Origin: Ephydatia muelleri
Taxonomy: Eukaryota > Porifera > Demospongiae > Spongillida > Spongillidae
Length of the DNA stretch: 64,000 nucleotides
NCBI GenBank assembly: GCA_013339895.1
Contig: JABACO010000003.1
Location: 3,849,707-3,913,706, forward strand
Direction: 5' to 3'
Numbering within the stretch: position 1 is the stretch's first letter; every line of letters starts with the position of its first letter. The notes beneath the pieces are model-generated. The model made no database searches and was not told where the DNA came from. It was given only the letters and a program-made list of their open reading frames with translations. Both the position numbers and the translations under genes were made by a program. Below, piece after piece: positions 23,817 to 35,282 of the stretch.

Positions 23817-24861
23817 ATGGCGGCACAAGCTGTACATGTAGCACGGTTTCAACCATATTCAACCACCACAACACCCATCCGCGGCAACCTAGCATCATCC
23901 AGTCATAATGACGATGCATCATCAAGTGGCAGCGCAAGGATTACTGCCAGCATACCTGTACCTCAACACCCACTAAGTGGAACACTGAAAACAATCCTGG
24001 ATACAGTTCAATCTTTCCAGCAAACCCTTGAAAGGATAGAGACCGAACAACGTGATCTTAAGAAAGCCTTTGATGATTCCATGAGAGATTCATTCTCCAT
24101 CAACAGTAGTCCTTTTAAGGTTCAAAATTTTAAAAGCATTGTTATTAATACAATGATGTGTTCCTTTTTCTTACAGGATGATCTGCTGGTAAAAACAGCA
24201 AACCTATTCTGTAACACACTTTCAAGACAGCCAGAGAACAAGGATGTCCTAGTAAGTTATTGCCTACTAAATATCGGCATACTGCTTGTTCAATAAAAAT
24301 CCCAGGAAGTCATCGGAAAAGTTTTGAAGGCTGAAGTACGTATAAAATACAAATTGAAAGCTGCAACTTCATTTTGTAATGCACGTCTTGGAGAGTTGCG
24401 AGCTGAGGAAAGGAGAAGGGTGAGTAATGAGGTGTAATAAAACATAGTATTTAATGTGTTCTTGTAATTGAAGATCTTTGCACACAAGCCCTGTGAAGCA
24501 TATGCAAAGATGAAATCAGATGAGTTTGTCACTAGGTTTCTGCCATTACTGAAGGCAGAGAAAGAGAATATTCCTATGTATCATTACTACGTGTCACTGC
24601 TGGTAAGTTGTAAAGTTAGTATAAACATGGCAGGAATTGAAAAACTTATGTACACAGCGAAAGTACTGCAGAGAGGAGCCCTCCAGCAAGAGTAAGACAT
24701 ACAAGGGATTTGCGCAGTGGCTGGGAACAAAGTATAACTGTGGCAAACCCACTCTTGCTGAACTACAGCAAGTATTTCAGGAAGAAGGCACCTTGTTTTC
24801 AGACCATGCTGAGGAGTTGCTGTACCTAGCCTCTCCCACTTACCCTGAAGGCTGTTCGTAA
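23817..24861 (+). CDS. P1 accessory protein, five exons
   Basis: Exons 23817-24119, 24177-24251, 24306-24419, 24474-24602 and 24658-24861 all join in phase 0 and total 825 nt, giving 274 aa and TAA. The first donor is GTTCAA, weak but positioned like the strong one in P2. N-terminus is Ser/Thr/Pro-rich, followed by a coiled-coil candidate (LDTVQSFQQTLERIETEQRDL). Later parts are helical: RLGELRAEERRR, EFVTRFLPLLKAEKENI and TLAELQQVFQEEG. No family is recognised. P2 has a matching gene with the same exon plan. By analogy with two-gene CACTA elements it may bind subterminal repeats or partner the transposase (inference). Confidence 0.75.
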
Positions 24862-25869
24862 GGAAAATTTGTTCTTCCATTGTGGCCGAAGTAAGGCTCA
24901 TCCGCACTACCCCAGCTACTACCAGATTCGATCACTATGTCCTGATGAATTATTCTGACCTTATTGCCATATTCTGACTCATTGATTGGCTTGCTATGCA
25001 CCGATTGCCGCGATGAAATATTATACACGCCATCTTGCTAAAACATATCGTGTAAACATTGTGCGTTATTTCGAATAGGTAGAAATAAATTATTAATTCA
25101 TTGTCAAGACATGAGAAATATGCATCGCCCTCACCTCACACTTGTCTATACCAGAGATAATATCTAATATCTCCGTCTATATACACGCCCTCGCATTTCA
25201 AGTAACAATCAAGATTGTCGCTGGTTCAAAGTGACGACTTCAACAATTGCCATGAAAACCTTATGCCGGATTCAATATGCGCGTGAGATGAGACAGCGAA
25301 AACAAAAGTAGCGCGTGTGTTCACCTCCAAAGGTAGTACGACGGTTTGCCTTTCGCGCATGCGCTTCTGAGAAGGATTTGTGGTGTCTGGTACATAATGC
25401 TACAAACCGTACCTGGACTGGTTATCAGGTTTGTTACATATTGTTAACAGTTTGAGTCAAAATGTAGCTTCATTTTGTAACATATTGGTAAACATTTCTG
25501 TACCAGATTGTAGCTTGTTGACATACATGGTACAAGTTGATAAACATAAATGAGACAGAATGTACGCACAGTCATATCTGTACCAGATTGTACGAAGTTG
25601 GCTGTGTACACAGCGAGAAATCAATAATTGGACCAATATTGACGCATTATTGGATCAGGATGAAATCATCCTTGGTAGGCAATATGGGTAACAGTATTGG
25701 TTCAATGATTTAGGGGAACATGACCCAAACATGTGTACGCAATATTGATATAACACTGATAAAGTCTTGATCCAACCATGATAGCAGTCTTGTGCCAAGC
25801 ATGATATACCAAAGAATTGGGCCAATGCTGTTATCACAATATTGGCCCAAGACCATATTACCTTTTAAG

Positions 25870-26075
25870 GCATCAATATTACCTCCTTTTTAGGCATTGA
25901 AATTTTATTTGAAACAATACAGATTGCATCACAATAAACTATTCTATTAAGTCCCTTGTTCTCTCTCCTTCTATTAGCACTGTGATCACCAAATCCTCGA
26001 AGTAGCATACTCCACCAGAGCAATGGACGGATACTTTGCATCCACTCAACAGTCTCGATGGTCTGTGTACAACCC
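25870..26075 (-). pseudogene. Decayed P-type transposase last exon (P3 left side)
   Basis: The minus strand reads, with a stop, SGGVCYFEDLVITVLIEGER, resembling GCHFEEMVTTVPIEREK at the other side of P3 and the Cys-rich last exons of P1 and P2. Frame is broken. It marks an inverted terminal duplication. Confidence 0.5.
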
Positions 26076-26647
26076 ATAGCAGAAGCATTACCACCACATA
26101 TGTTCACATACCTTGCAGTGTAACTGGTCGTTTGGAAAGCTGTATGACAAATCACCACCCTGGATATTTGCAAATACACACCGTTATTAATTTAACTCAC
26201 ATCCAAGTCACAACGACAACAGCAAGTCAGTGTACTGGTGTTTGGATATCCAAAAGAGTTAGCCTGTGTGGATTCCACAAAAATAAATGATGTTCTCAAG
26301 TCAACTCATGTAGCCACACGCATCCAAGTCGCAAGACTCCATACCGGTAAATGACAACACCAAGCGCACTGGTGTTTTGATATCCAAAAGAGTTAGCCTG
26401 TGTGAATTCCACAAAATAAATTACGTTCTCAAGTCAACTCACGTACCCAGTGAAAAGTTCTTGGGTAAGAAAGGCCAAGAATCGGGCAAGAATGGCAAGA
26501 TCTTGGCAAGAATGGCAAGATCTTGGCAAGAATGGCAAGATCTTGGCAAGACTCTTATGCCCTTGGCCAAGATAATTTTTCTCCTCTAATATTATTAAAC
26601 AATATAATTGTTAAAATTGAAGAACTCATATCCAAACATAGTATTAC

Positions 26648-27776
26648 ATACACTTTAGTTCAATGATGTTCATAAATGTTGGGTTGCTTCACAATGATGT
26701 CAATATCACTATGCTTAGCTGGAATGTGTACACACTTCTGATGTATTATTGCTTCAACTCGTACTGCTACTGCTTTGTTTGAAACAGATATTTTCTTTAC
26801 TTTCTTGAAACATTTATTTAATGAAGGTATTGTTAGCATAAAATGGTCTTCTTGCTCTGACATGTACAGCTTGAAGTAAATTTTCTTCAACAGTTTCAAA
26901 TTTGTCAATAATTGCAGTTGGTTCTTCATTAAAATAAAACAACTTTTCTGATGGACCCCATCATTGTATTGGGTCCTACTTGAAACATACATACTGAACT
27001 GTCTCTTAATTTCATTGGATTCTTTCTAGCTTGGTATGATGTATGTTTAAGCATATATGAATTACATGATTTGAGTCCATTTTCTGGAATTGTGAGCCCT
27101 GCATTTCTAAGGATTTGCTTTTCACTCTCATCCAATGTGATAGTTTTGATTTTTCCAACAGGTCCATCTTCAAAATAGTGAGATATTTTTTCAAAAAACC
27201 TTTTGGTCTTGTCACTTTCTTGATTTGATTTCATTACTGCATTTTTGTGCAATGACAAGCTAATTTTCATACAAATTGCATTGGTGAGACTAGGCAAGAA
27301 GTTTCTGCAGCCATGCTGGTCCCTTTTAATCATGCCATTCATATTTTCAAATCCAAAACATGAAAGTGGGCCTAAATATAACTGCTGCACAGATGCACAT
27401 AAATGTATGAGACTGTGCACATTAGGAGTACACATACTTTCTGGGTACAATTCTGGCATAAGATTGTAAAATTCAAGCAGCATCCTTTCTGCATCATTTA
27501 TTAACTCCACTGAGAGGTTGGTGCCCAGCAGAATATGCATAGAATATACAAGGAGTGCAAAATGATGAACATAGTCTAGTGGCAGAATGTCTTTAAGAAT
27601 TGGCAATGAATAATACAGTAGCCAACTTCTGACTTCAGATGCTTTCCAAAAATGTGAGACGGAAATTGGGCAAGGAGATCATGGGGTGGCTTGATTCTGA
27701 GTAGCATTTTATCAATTTCTTTCACCCTGTTTCCAATATAAAACTTTAAATGCAGTCCTTTCTGGAACACCCACAC
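26648..27776 (-). pseudogene. E2 transposase remnant
   Basis: Encodes only the C-terminal part of the Tnp2-type transposase: LKFYIGNRVKEIDKML, SCFGFENMNGMIKRD, GPVGKIKTITLDES. The first exon is fused by deletion directly to this part, so both catalytic Asp blocks are missing. A frameshift after GSIRKVV separates the final NTFIK...VKQPNIYEHH region. Confidence 0.85.
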
Positions 27777-27909
27777 TACAACTCCTCAGGTATTCTTTGT
27801 ACCGTTTTCGCTTATTTTTGCCAGTTTGATCGCTCATATTTGAACACAAATTTTGCGCAAGCAATTAATAGTTGACACGTAAAAAATTCTCACCACGTGT
27901 GCGTTAATC

Positions 27910-29248
27910 ATGGCGAAAAGCAAGCGCACTGTAAAGCTACCATAATTTTACTGGAAATGGATGAAAAGGAGGCTGAAAATAGTAAGCGAATGCTTGTGGG
28001 TATACTAAACTGAGAATGTATGCATATAATGTAACTGCATGTACATGCACGCGCGTGCGCGTACAGTAGTGGCTTGCACATATATAGCGACAATTTGCAT
28101 ATCCCACATATGGAAAGTAAGCCCCATTCATTTTATGATTTGTATCGATATGCGCTCAACTGAGGTACCTGTTTATCATTACTCTAATTATACAGCTGGG
28201 CATTCCTTTTATACACTTACCATGGTATTTAATACTAAAGAGCTAGGTGTCTGTAGTGAATGTGTGATTGCATATATTGGATCAAACTGATAGCTGTGTT
28301 TTGTTTACTGTGATCATATATATTTCAGGTGGTCAGTAAAAAGAGATTGGGGGAAAATGAACAGACTGACTTGGGACGATTGCAGGTACACATACAACTC
28401 TTAGCACTGCTATTGCACATATTGTCTGCATTTATGTTTTTTGTATAAGAAAAAACTCAAAACAGACCCTCATGCTATGCCTAAGTTTATGCCTGTATTA
28501 TTGTTCTCCCTTCCACCAATGGGTTGAAGCTGCAGGAAATTGGATTTGATTCCCTTAATTGAACACTTTTAAGCATTGCAGATATTTTGCAAAACCAGGG
28601 CACTGGAGTGGCAGCTAGTGTTGGTGGTACTGCACCACTCTCTGGTGCTGGGGCACTAATTGTAGATGCTATTTCACAGTCCTGTCATGTTGATGGTCTT
28701 GCTACATGCAGTGTTAGTGTACTTGGTGCTGAAGGTAAGAAACATGAATAAAGCTTGTAATGTATGTGCTTTTGATCTACATGTATGTGCATCAAATAGG
28801 TACAACTGTCCAAGATGAAAAAAGTTTCATATCTGTATGTATGTGCATTATTGTTACAGAATGTCACCTAACAGCAATTCCTTCTTAGAAAGGTGGTATA
28901 GAATTGCTAAAGATAGACTCAACAGACATTGTAAAATATGGCCTTGCCTTATTGGACGCACTTTTTACAGATGAAGAGCAAGCAACACATTGCTACAAAG
29001 CGTCAGGAAAATCGAACAGTTCCAGTGTGTCAGCAAAACCACCAATGTCACCAGGAAGGGTGAAGACACTAGAAGGTAAGCAGTTAGACGTGATTACTTC
29101 ATAATAGAATGAAACAAATTATTCAGAATGCATTGAAAAAAAGTTTGGATCAGTTGCAATGGCTGCAAGTAAAGATAAAATAAGAACGTCTCTGAACCAA
29201 AAATGCAGGGACAAACACAGGAAATTAGCAGACCAGTTAAAAAGGTAA
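27910..29248 (+). pseudogene. E2 BEN-type accessory gene remnant
   Basis: Matches the E1 BEN gene exons 1 and 6-9, but exon 1 hits a stop after MAKSKRTVKLP because of a short deletion, and the exons equivalent to 13010-13900 of E1 are deleted. The last two exons (DIVKYGLALLDALF, SPGRVKTLE) remain recognisable. Confidence 0.75.
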
Positions 29249-29783
29249 AATACAATAACACCCAGCAAGAAGTTCTTGGCCAAGAATCTTGGGCAAGGTA
29301 ATGTTCTTGGCCAAGAATCTTGGGCAAAATCTTGGCAAGATCTTGTGCAAGATCATTAAAGATCTTGGGCAAGTGTCTTGCCCATGTGCCAAGATTATGG
29401 CGGCCAAGATCTGGTCATGATCTTGCCCAAGTTCATGGCATGATCTTACCCAAGTTCATGGCATGATCTTGGCCATGGCCATGTTCTTGCCCATGATCTT
29501 GCCCATGATCTTGCCCATATATTTTGCCCATGGCCATGCTGATATCTTGAATTGCATCCATTTATATATACATAGCACATGCCTACGTGTACATTATCAT
29601 ACATTGTGATATAGCTGATATGATACTGATAACATGTGTATAAGAGGACCGGATACATACAATGAGATAATGCATACATACAGAAAATCGAAAGTTTCAC
29701 ATGACGAAGAAAAGTTTAGTCAGTTGGGGTCACTGTGCACAGGACAAACATATGTCATACATGCATTTATATGTTATTGTATT

Positions 29784-31119
29784 TTACCTTTTTAACTGGT
29801 CTGCTAATTTCCTGTGTTTGTCCTGCATTTTTGGTTCAGAGACGTTCTTATTTTATCTTTACTTGCAGCCATTGCAACTGATCCAAACTTTTTTTCAATG
29901 CATTCTGAATAATTTGTTTCATTCTATTATGAAGTAATCACGTCTAACTGCTTACCTTCTAGTGTCTTCACCCTTCCTGGTGACATTGGTGGTTTTGCTG
30001 ACACACTGGAACTGTTCGATTTTCCTGACGCTTTGTAGCAATGTGTTGCTTGCTCTTCATCTGTAAAAAGTGCGTCCAATAAGGCAAGGCCATATTTTAC
30101 AATGTCTGTTGAGTCTATCTTTAGCAATTCTATACCACCTTTCTAAGAAGGAATTGCTGTTAGGTGACATTCTGTAACAATAATGCACATACATACAGAT
30201 ATGAAACTTTTTTCATCTTGGACAGTTGTCTATTTGATGCACATACATGTAGATCAAAAGCACATACATTACAAGCTTTATTCATGTTTCTTACCTTCAG
30301 CACCAAGTACACTAACACTGCATGTAGCAAGACCATCAACGTGACAGGACTGTGAAATAGCATCTACAATTAGTGCCCCAGCACCAGAGAGTGGTGCAGT
30401 ACCACCAACACTAGCTGCCACTCCAGTGCCCTGGTTTTGCAAAATATCTGCAATGCTTAAAAGTGTTCAATTAAGGGAATCAAATCCAATTTCCTGCAGC
30501 TTCAACCCATTGGTGGAAGGGAGAACAATAATACAGGCATAAACTTAGGCATAGCATGAGGGTCTGTTTTGAGTTTTTTCTTATACAAAAAACATAAATG
30601 CAGACAATATGTGCAATAGCAGTGCTAAGAGTTGTATGTGTACCTGCAATCGTCCCAAGTCAGTCTGTTCATTTTCCCCCAATCTCTTTTTACTGACCAC
30701 CTGAAATATATATGATCACAGTAAACAAAACACAGCTATCAGTTTGATCCAATATATGCAATCACACATTCACTACAGACACCTAGCTCTTTAGTATTAA
30801 ATACCATGGTAAGTGTATAAAAGGAATGCCCAGCTGTATAATTAGAGTAATGATAAACAGGTACCTCAGTTGAGCGCATATCGATACAAATCATAAAATG
30901 AATGGGGCTTACTTTCCATATGTGGGATATGCAAATTGTCGCTATATATGTGCAAGCCACTACTGTACGCGCACGCGCGTGCATGTACATGCAGTTACAT
31001 TATATGCATACATTCTCAGTTTAGTATACCCACAAGCACTCGCTTACTATTTTCAGCCTCCTTTTCATCCATTTCCAGTAAAATTATGGTAGCTTTACAG
31101 TGCGCTTGCTTTTCGCCAT
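29784..31119 (-). pseudogene. E3 BEN-type accessory gene remnant
   Basis: Same structure as the E2 copy: exon 1 terminates early after VKLP, first donor sequence is altered (AATAGTAAGC), middle exons are deleted, and the BEN-coding exons remain. It cannot encode the full 340-aa product seen in E1. Confidence 0.75.
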
Positions 31120-31190
31120 GATTAACGCACACGTGGTGAGAATTTTTTACGTGTCAACTATTAATTGCTTGCGCAAAATTTGTGTTCAAA

Positions 31191-32368
31191 TATGAGCGAT
31201 CAAACTGGCAAAAATAAGCGAAAACGGTACAAAGAATACCTGAGGAGTTGTAGTGTGGGTGTTCCAGAAAGGACTGCATTTAAAGTTTTATATTGGAAAC
31301 AGGGTGAAAGAAATTGATAAAATGCTACTCAGAATCAAGCCACCCCATGATCTCCTTGCCCAATTTCCGTCTCACATTTTTGGAAAGCATCTGAAGTCAG
31401 AAGTTGGCTACTGTATTATTCATTGCCCATTCTTAAAGACATTCTGCCACCAGACTATGTTCATCATTTTGCACTCCTTGTAAGTTCTATGCATATTCTG
31501 CTGGGCACCAACCTCTCAGTGGAGTTAATAAATGATGCAGAAAGGATGCTGCTTGAATTTTACAATCTTATGCCAGAATTGTACCCAGAAAGTATGTGTA
31601 CTCCTAATGTGCACAGTCTCATACATTTATGTGCATCTGTGCAGCAGTTATATTTAGGCCCACTTTCATGTTTTGGATTTGAAAATATGAATGGCATGAT
31701 TAAAAGGGACCAGCATGGCTGCAGAAACTTCTTGCCTAGTCTCACCAATGCAATTTGTATGAAAATTAGCTTGTCATTGCACAAAAATGCAGTAATGAAA
31801 TCAAATCAAGAAAGTGACAAGACCAAAAGGTTTTTTGAAAAAATATCTCACTATTTTGAAGATGGACCTGTTGGAAAAATCAAAACTATCACATTGGATG
31901 AGAGTGAAAAGCAAATCCTTAGAAATGCAGGGCTCACAATTCCAGAAAATGGACTCAAATCATGTAATTCATATATGCTTAAACATACATCATACCAAGC
32001 TAGAAAGAATCCAATGAAATTAAGAGACAGTTCAGTATGTATGTTTCAAGTAGGACCCAATACAATGATGGGGTCCATCAGAAAAGTTGTTTTATTTTAA
32101 TGAAGAACCAACTGCAATTATTGACAAATTTGAAACTGTTGAAGAAAATTTACTTCAAGCTGTACATGTCAGAGCAAGAAGACCATTTTATGCTAACAAT
32201 ACCTTCATTAAATAAATGTTTCAAGAAAGTAAAGAAAATATCTGTTTCAAACAAAGCAGTAGCAGTACGAGTTGAAGCAATAATACATCAGAAGTGTGTA
32301 CACATTCCAGCTAAGCATAGTGATATTGACATCATTGTGAAGCAACCCAACATTTATGAACATCATTG
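31191..32368 (+). pseudogene. E3 transposase remnant
   Basis: Start ATGAGCGATCAAACTGGC is retained, then a deletion joins ...AGGACTGCAT directly to TTAAAGTTTTATATTGG of the C-terminal region. GCAT is shared by both E1 breakpoints (about 14335 and 17186). Core catalytic blocks are absent; a frameshift follows IRKVVLF. Confidence 0.87.
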
Positions 32369-33077
32369 AACTAAAGTGTATGTAATACTATGTTTGGATA
32401 TGAGTTCTTCAATTTTAACAATTATATTGTTTAATAATATTAGAGGAGAAAAATTATCTTGGCCAAGGGCATAAGAGTCTTGCCAAGATCTTGCCATTCT
32501 TGCCAAGATCTTGCCATTCTTGCCCGATTCTTGGCCTTTCTTGCCCAAGAACTTTTCACTGGGACATATAAATGCATGTATGACATATGTTTGTCCTGTG
32601 CACAGTGACCCCAACTGACTAAACTTTTCTTCGTCATGTGAAACTTTCGATTTTCTGTATGTATGCATTATCTCATTGTATGTATCCGGTCCTCTTATAC
32701 ACATGTTATCAGTATCATATCAGCTATATCACAATGTATGATAATGTACACATAGGCATGTGCTATGTATATATAAATGGATGCAGTTCAAGATATCAGC
32801 ATGGCCATGGGCAAAATATATGGGCAAGATCATGGGCAAGATCATGGGCAAGAACATGGCCATGGCCAAGATCATGCCATGAACTTGGGTAAGATCATGC
32901 CATGAACTTGGGCAAGATCATGACCAGATCTTGGCCGCCATAATCTTGGCACATGGGCAAGACACTTGCCCAAGATCTTTAATGATCTTGCACAAGATCT
33001 TGCCAAGATTTTGCCCAAGATTCTTGGCCAAGAACATTACCTTGCCCAAGATTCTTGGCCAAGAACTTCTTGCTGGG

Positions 33078-33590
33078 GTAGCCATACCAGAGATATACTG
33101 GTACCTGGTCAAACGAATCCAACTCAAAGACAACACCTCGTCCTCATCTAACCTGTCTATCTCCATCGCTTTCTCTTTTTCACCAATTCTTCACGGCACA
33201 CCAAGATGCGCTCTAATAAGAGGTACAATATGAGAGAATTCCAATAATAACTTGGCATCTAAATACCACTAAAACGAAAAGGGACCGATACAATCACTCG
33301 CTTACCAAAAGAGTTAGCCTGTGTGAGTTCCACAAAATAAATTACGGCAACTCACGTAGCCACACCAGAGATATACCGGTACCTCTGGTCAAACGAATCC
33401 AACTCAAAGACAACACCTCGTCCTCATGTAACCTGTCTATCTCCATCGCTTTCTCTTTTTCACCAATTCTCCACGGCACACCCAGATGCGCTCTAATAAG
33501 AGGTACAATATGAGAGAATTCCTTGGCATCTAAATACCACTAAAACGAAAAGGGACCGATACAATCACTCGCTTACCGATTCACACAGAA
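33078..33590. repeat. 278-bp direct tandem repeat in P3
   Basis: The unit starting GTAGCCA(T/C)ACCAGAGATATAC at 33078 recurs at 33356, continuing through ACAACACCTCGTCCTCAT and ending CACTCGCTTACC. A related GAGTTAGCCTGTGTG block also occurs twice on the left side of E2 (about 26257 and 26388). Minus-strand translation (EDEVLSLSWIRLTR) may be an old exon, but I cannot assign it. Confidence 0.8.
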
Positions 33591-33793
33591 CAGCGCGTTA
33601 TAGTCACTAACAACAAATCCATGACGGCTCCACGTCTAGAAGCTTCCAACAATTTTCACCGTGTGTAGCTATAGTCACTGTAATAGAAGCTTTCACTAGA
33701 GACCATATCAGCATGTACATAACGATGGCAGGGCATTCACTGACTTTACACACTTGCTGCTGACGGAGGAACGGCCGTCAAATTTTTAGGCAT

Positions 33794-34087
33794 TCAAACA
33801 ATAATTATTAAACAATACAGTTTATTCGAATAATCATGAACAAATACTTTTTTGTTAACTCCAACTTTCTCTCTTTCTATTGGCACTGTAGTTACCATTT
33901 CCTCAAAGTGGCACCCTTCACTAAAGCAGTCGTGGACGAAGGACACGGCTTTTAACACTTTGCATCCTTCGATATTTCGCGAAAGTTCAAACATGGGGCA
34001 GTCTGTATCACTGAATAAAGGTTCACCAATCCTGATGAACAAGGGCTCAAACATTTGTATAAAACAAACTGTCGATCCAACAGCCAA
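33794..34087 (-). pseudogene. P-type transposase last exon (P3 right side)
   Basis: Encodes DCPMFELSRNIEG, FVHDCFSEGCHFEEMV, PIEREKVGV and VFVHDYSNKLYC. These align in order with the final exons of P1 (DCPLLELSNTI, HECTDTCIFQETM, FQHDWSNPTYC) and P2 (DCPLLTLTKVI, DQCTSTCVVDSM, KHDWSNTVYC). No other transposase exon remains in P3. Confidence 0.7.
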
Positions 34088-34303
34088 TTTATTATCATTA
34101 TTGAAGCAATATTGATATCATGGTTTATGTAAAAATGATAGTCAGCTATTGTCCCAGGATTTTATCAACCTGTTCCATGTTGCTATATCAACATTGACGC
34201 AATGAAGATAATATATCAGTATTGGGTCATGTTTTATATCATTATTGTACCAAGGTTTTTGCGTTTATCATCCTTGAGCCAATATTGGTAAGGGTTGGCT
34301 GTG

Positions 34304-34824
34304 TAGGTACACCAATTAAATTTAGTGCCTGTTGGAGTATTTATACTCCCTAAAATTATACATTTTATTAAGAACTTGCTAGAACTTGCTAGATGGCCAT
34401 AGAACTTGCAACCAAATAAGGTATTTCTCGCTGTAGTTTCTTTCTAGATGTGATATGTGTCCAACTGACATGCTGGGATAACGTGCCGGTAAATTCTGAA
34501 GAGATTGGTACTATTGTCGTTCTTTAAAACCGTTCGTAGCTCGAGTTATACCTTCCTAAGGAAGAAGAAGAAGACGACGACGACGACGAACAATTTTTTT
34601 GGGAATGGGCACGAGAAGCAGGTTCTTTGTTTGTCTGGAAGCGCATAGTTTAATGACATGAAACTAGCATGAAAACGTAGATCTTGGTGTTGTCGTTCGA
34701 TTGCTGCAACGAGATAAGTGATCCGTTTCTCCGTTGTCCCTCCCGACGCGATTTAAAATTTTTAATGACATTCATCATTCCTCAATCAATCCTATATTGA
34801 ACCTGCTGAAGCAGGTTCAGATAA
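34304..34824 (-). repeat. S1: outer segment of KS copy 1
   Basis: About 520 bp matching 48361-48869 in inverted orientation, including a GAAGAAGACGACGACG triplet run and an outer hairpin with 9-bp stem TGAACCTGC. It lies immediately beyond P3 and marks the far end of KS copy 1. Confidence 0.88.
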
Positions 34825-35282
34825 GTTTCATAAATATTGTGATTTTTTTTTAAATGCAAAAGGTACTGATTTAAGAATTTTAGTACTAAACGTTTGAGGC
34901 GATAAATTCAAGAGAAGAGTTAATTACTTTTCGTCATTACGCATGCGTGTTGTAATTAATTTAACTCAACAAATTACTTAATGCATGAAAGCCTGCCAAT
35001 AACCAGCAACTGGGTTTTGTCTGGGTACGAGACTACACAGCCAGCTTTTTAACAATGAATCACAGACGTTAACGCTTGCGTAACGTCTCTACTAGTACAC
35101 GGGTGAATCACAACTTTTCGGGAGCAGTCGTGCTACGCCTCTAAAACTATCACGGGTGAATCATTATCAACCGCACCTGATTCATGTGTGAAATAGCTGA
35201 TGAATCACCCGTAGAGCTATACCGTAAATCCTTATTTAGCGCACTTCTAATGTTATTTTTTCCTTCGTTTGTTACCAATCTT

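Larger units (their letters stand above)
19086..25606 (-). mobile_element. P1: C2H2/Plavaka-like CACTA-related transposon, 6521 bp
   Basis: Ends CACAGCCAACTTC and complement, each flanked by TA (19084-19085, 25607-25608). Subterminal regions on both sides carry repeated TCTGTACCA/TGGTACA motifs. It encodes a minus-strand multi-exon transposase (19341-23771) and a plus-strand accessory gene (23817-24861) that start 45 bp apart. It inserted exactly at the KS unit junction, beside P3. Both genes look largely intact, so this copy may be recently active. Confidence 0.85.
29261..32563 (+). mobile_element. E3: sibling element inserted into E2
   Basis: Complete 3303-bp element with ends CCCAGCAAGAAG and complement of CCCAGTGAAAAG, flanked by ACA (29258-29260 and 32564-32566). 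Joining E2 sequence across it restores ATACAATAACATATAAATG, which exists uninterrupted within E3 in the form CATTTATATGTTATTGTAT. E3 and E2 are nearly identical and opposite in orientation, forming a giant imperfect palindrome. Confidence 0.93.
26446..33077 (-). mobile_element. E2: deleted EnSpm/CACTA-like element, interrupted by E3
   Basis: Ends CCCAGTGAAAAGTTCTTGG (26446) and complement of CCCAGCAAGAAGTTCTTGG (33077), flanked by GTA (26443-26445 and 33078-33080). The unoccupied site survives in a tandem repeat copy at 33353-33362 (CTCACGTAGCC). Without E3 it is about 3.33 kb, the same size as E3, and carries the same two internal deletions relative to E1. E3 lies between 29261 and 32563. 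Confidence 0.9.
25609..34303 (-). mobile_element. P3: non-autonomous relative of P1/P2 containing E2 and E3
   Basis: Left end CACAGCGAGAAATC, right end complementary to CACAGCCAACCCTTACC; TA lies outside both ends (25607-25608, 34304-34305). Subterminal regions on both sides share repeated CCAATATTG, a motif not used by P1 or P2. Excluding E2/E3 the shell is about 2.06 kb. Both sides carry sequence derived from the transposase 3' exon in inverted orientation, so the element is a foldback derivative. It has no intact gene. Confidence 0.7.
6248..34824 (-). mobile_element. KS repeat unit, copy 1 (heavily interrupted)
   Basis: In antisense orientation this interval matches the unit at 48361-57354. 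It consists of S1 (34304-34824), K1 up to 19085, and the terminal palindrome at 6248-6541. Everything else is nested insertion: hAT-like 7801-9259, E1 11420-18482, P1 19086-25606 and P3 25609-34303. Subtracting these leaves about 4.83 kb. Copy 2 minus its Ginger insertion is about 4.86 kb, so the decomposition is internally consistent. Neither end shows an obvious terminal inverted repeat. The unit could be an uncharacterised transposon or a segmental inverted duplication. Confidence 0.7.

Noticed and set aside
6248-34824. Helitron assignment of the KS unit
   Set aside because: A terminal hairpin exists on one end, but there is no CTRR, no Rep/helicase in the unit and no consistent A|T insertion site.
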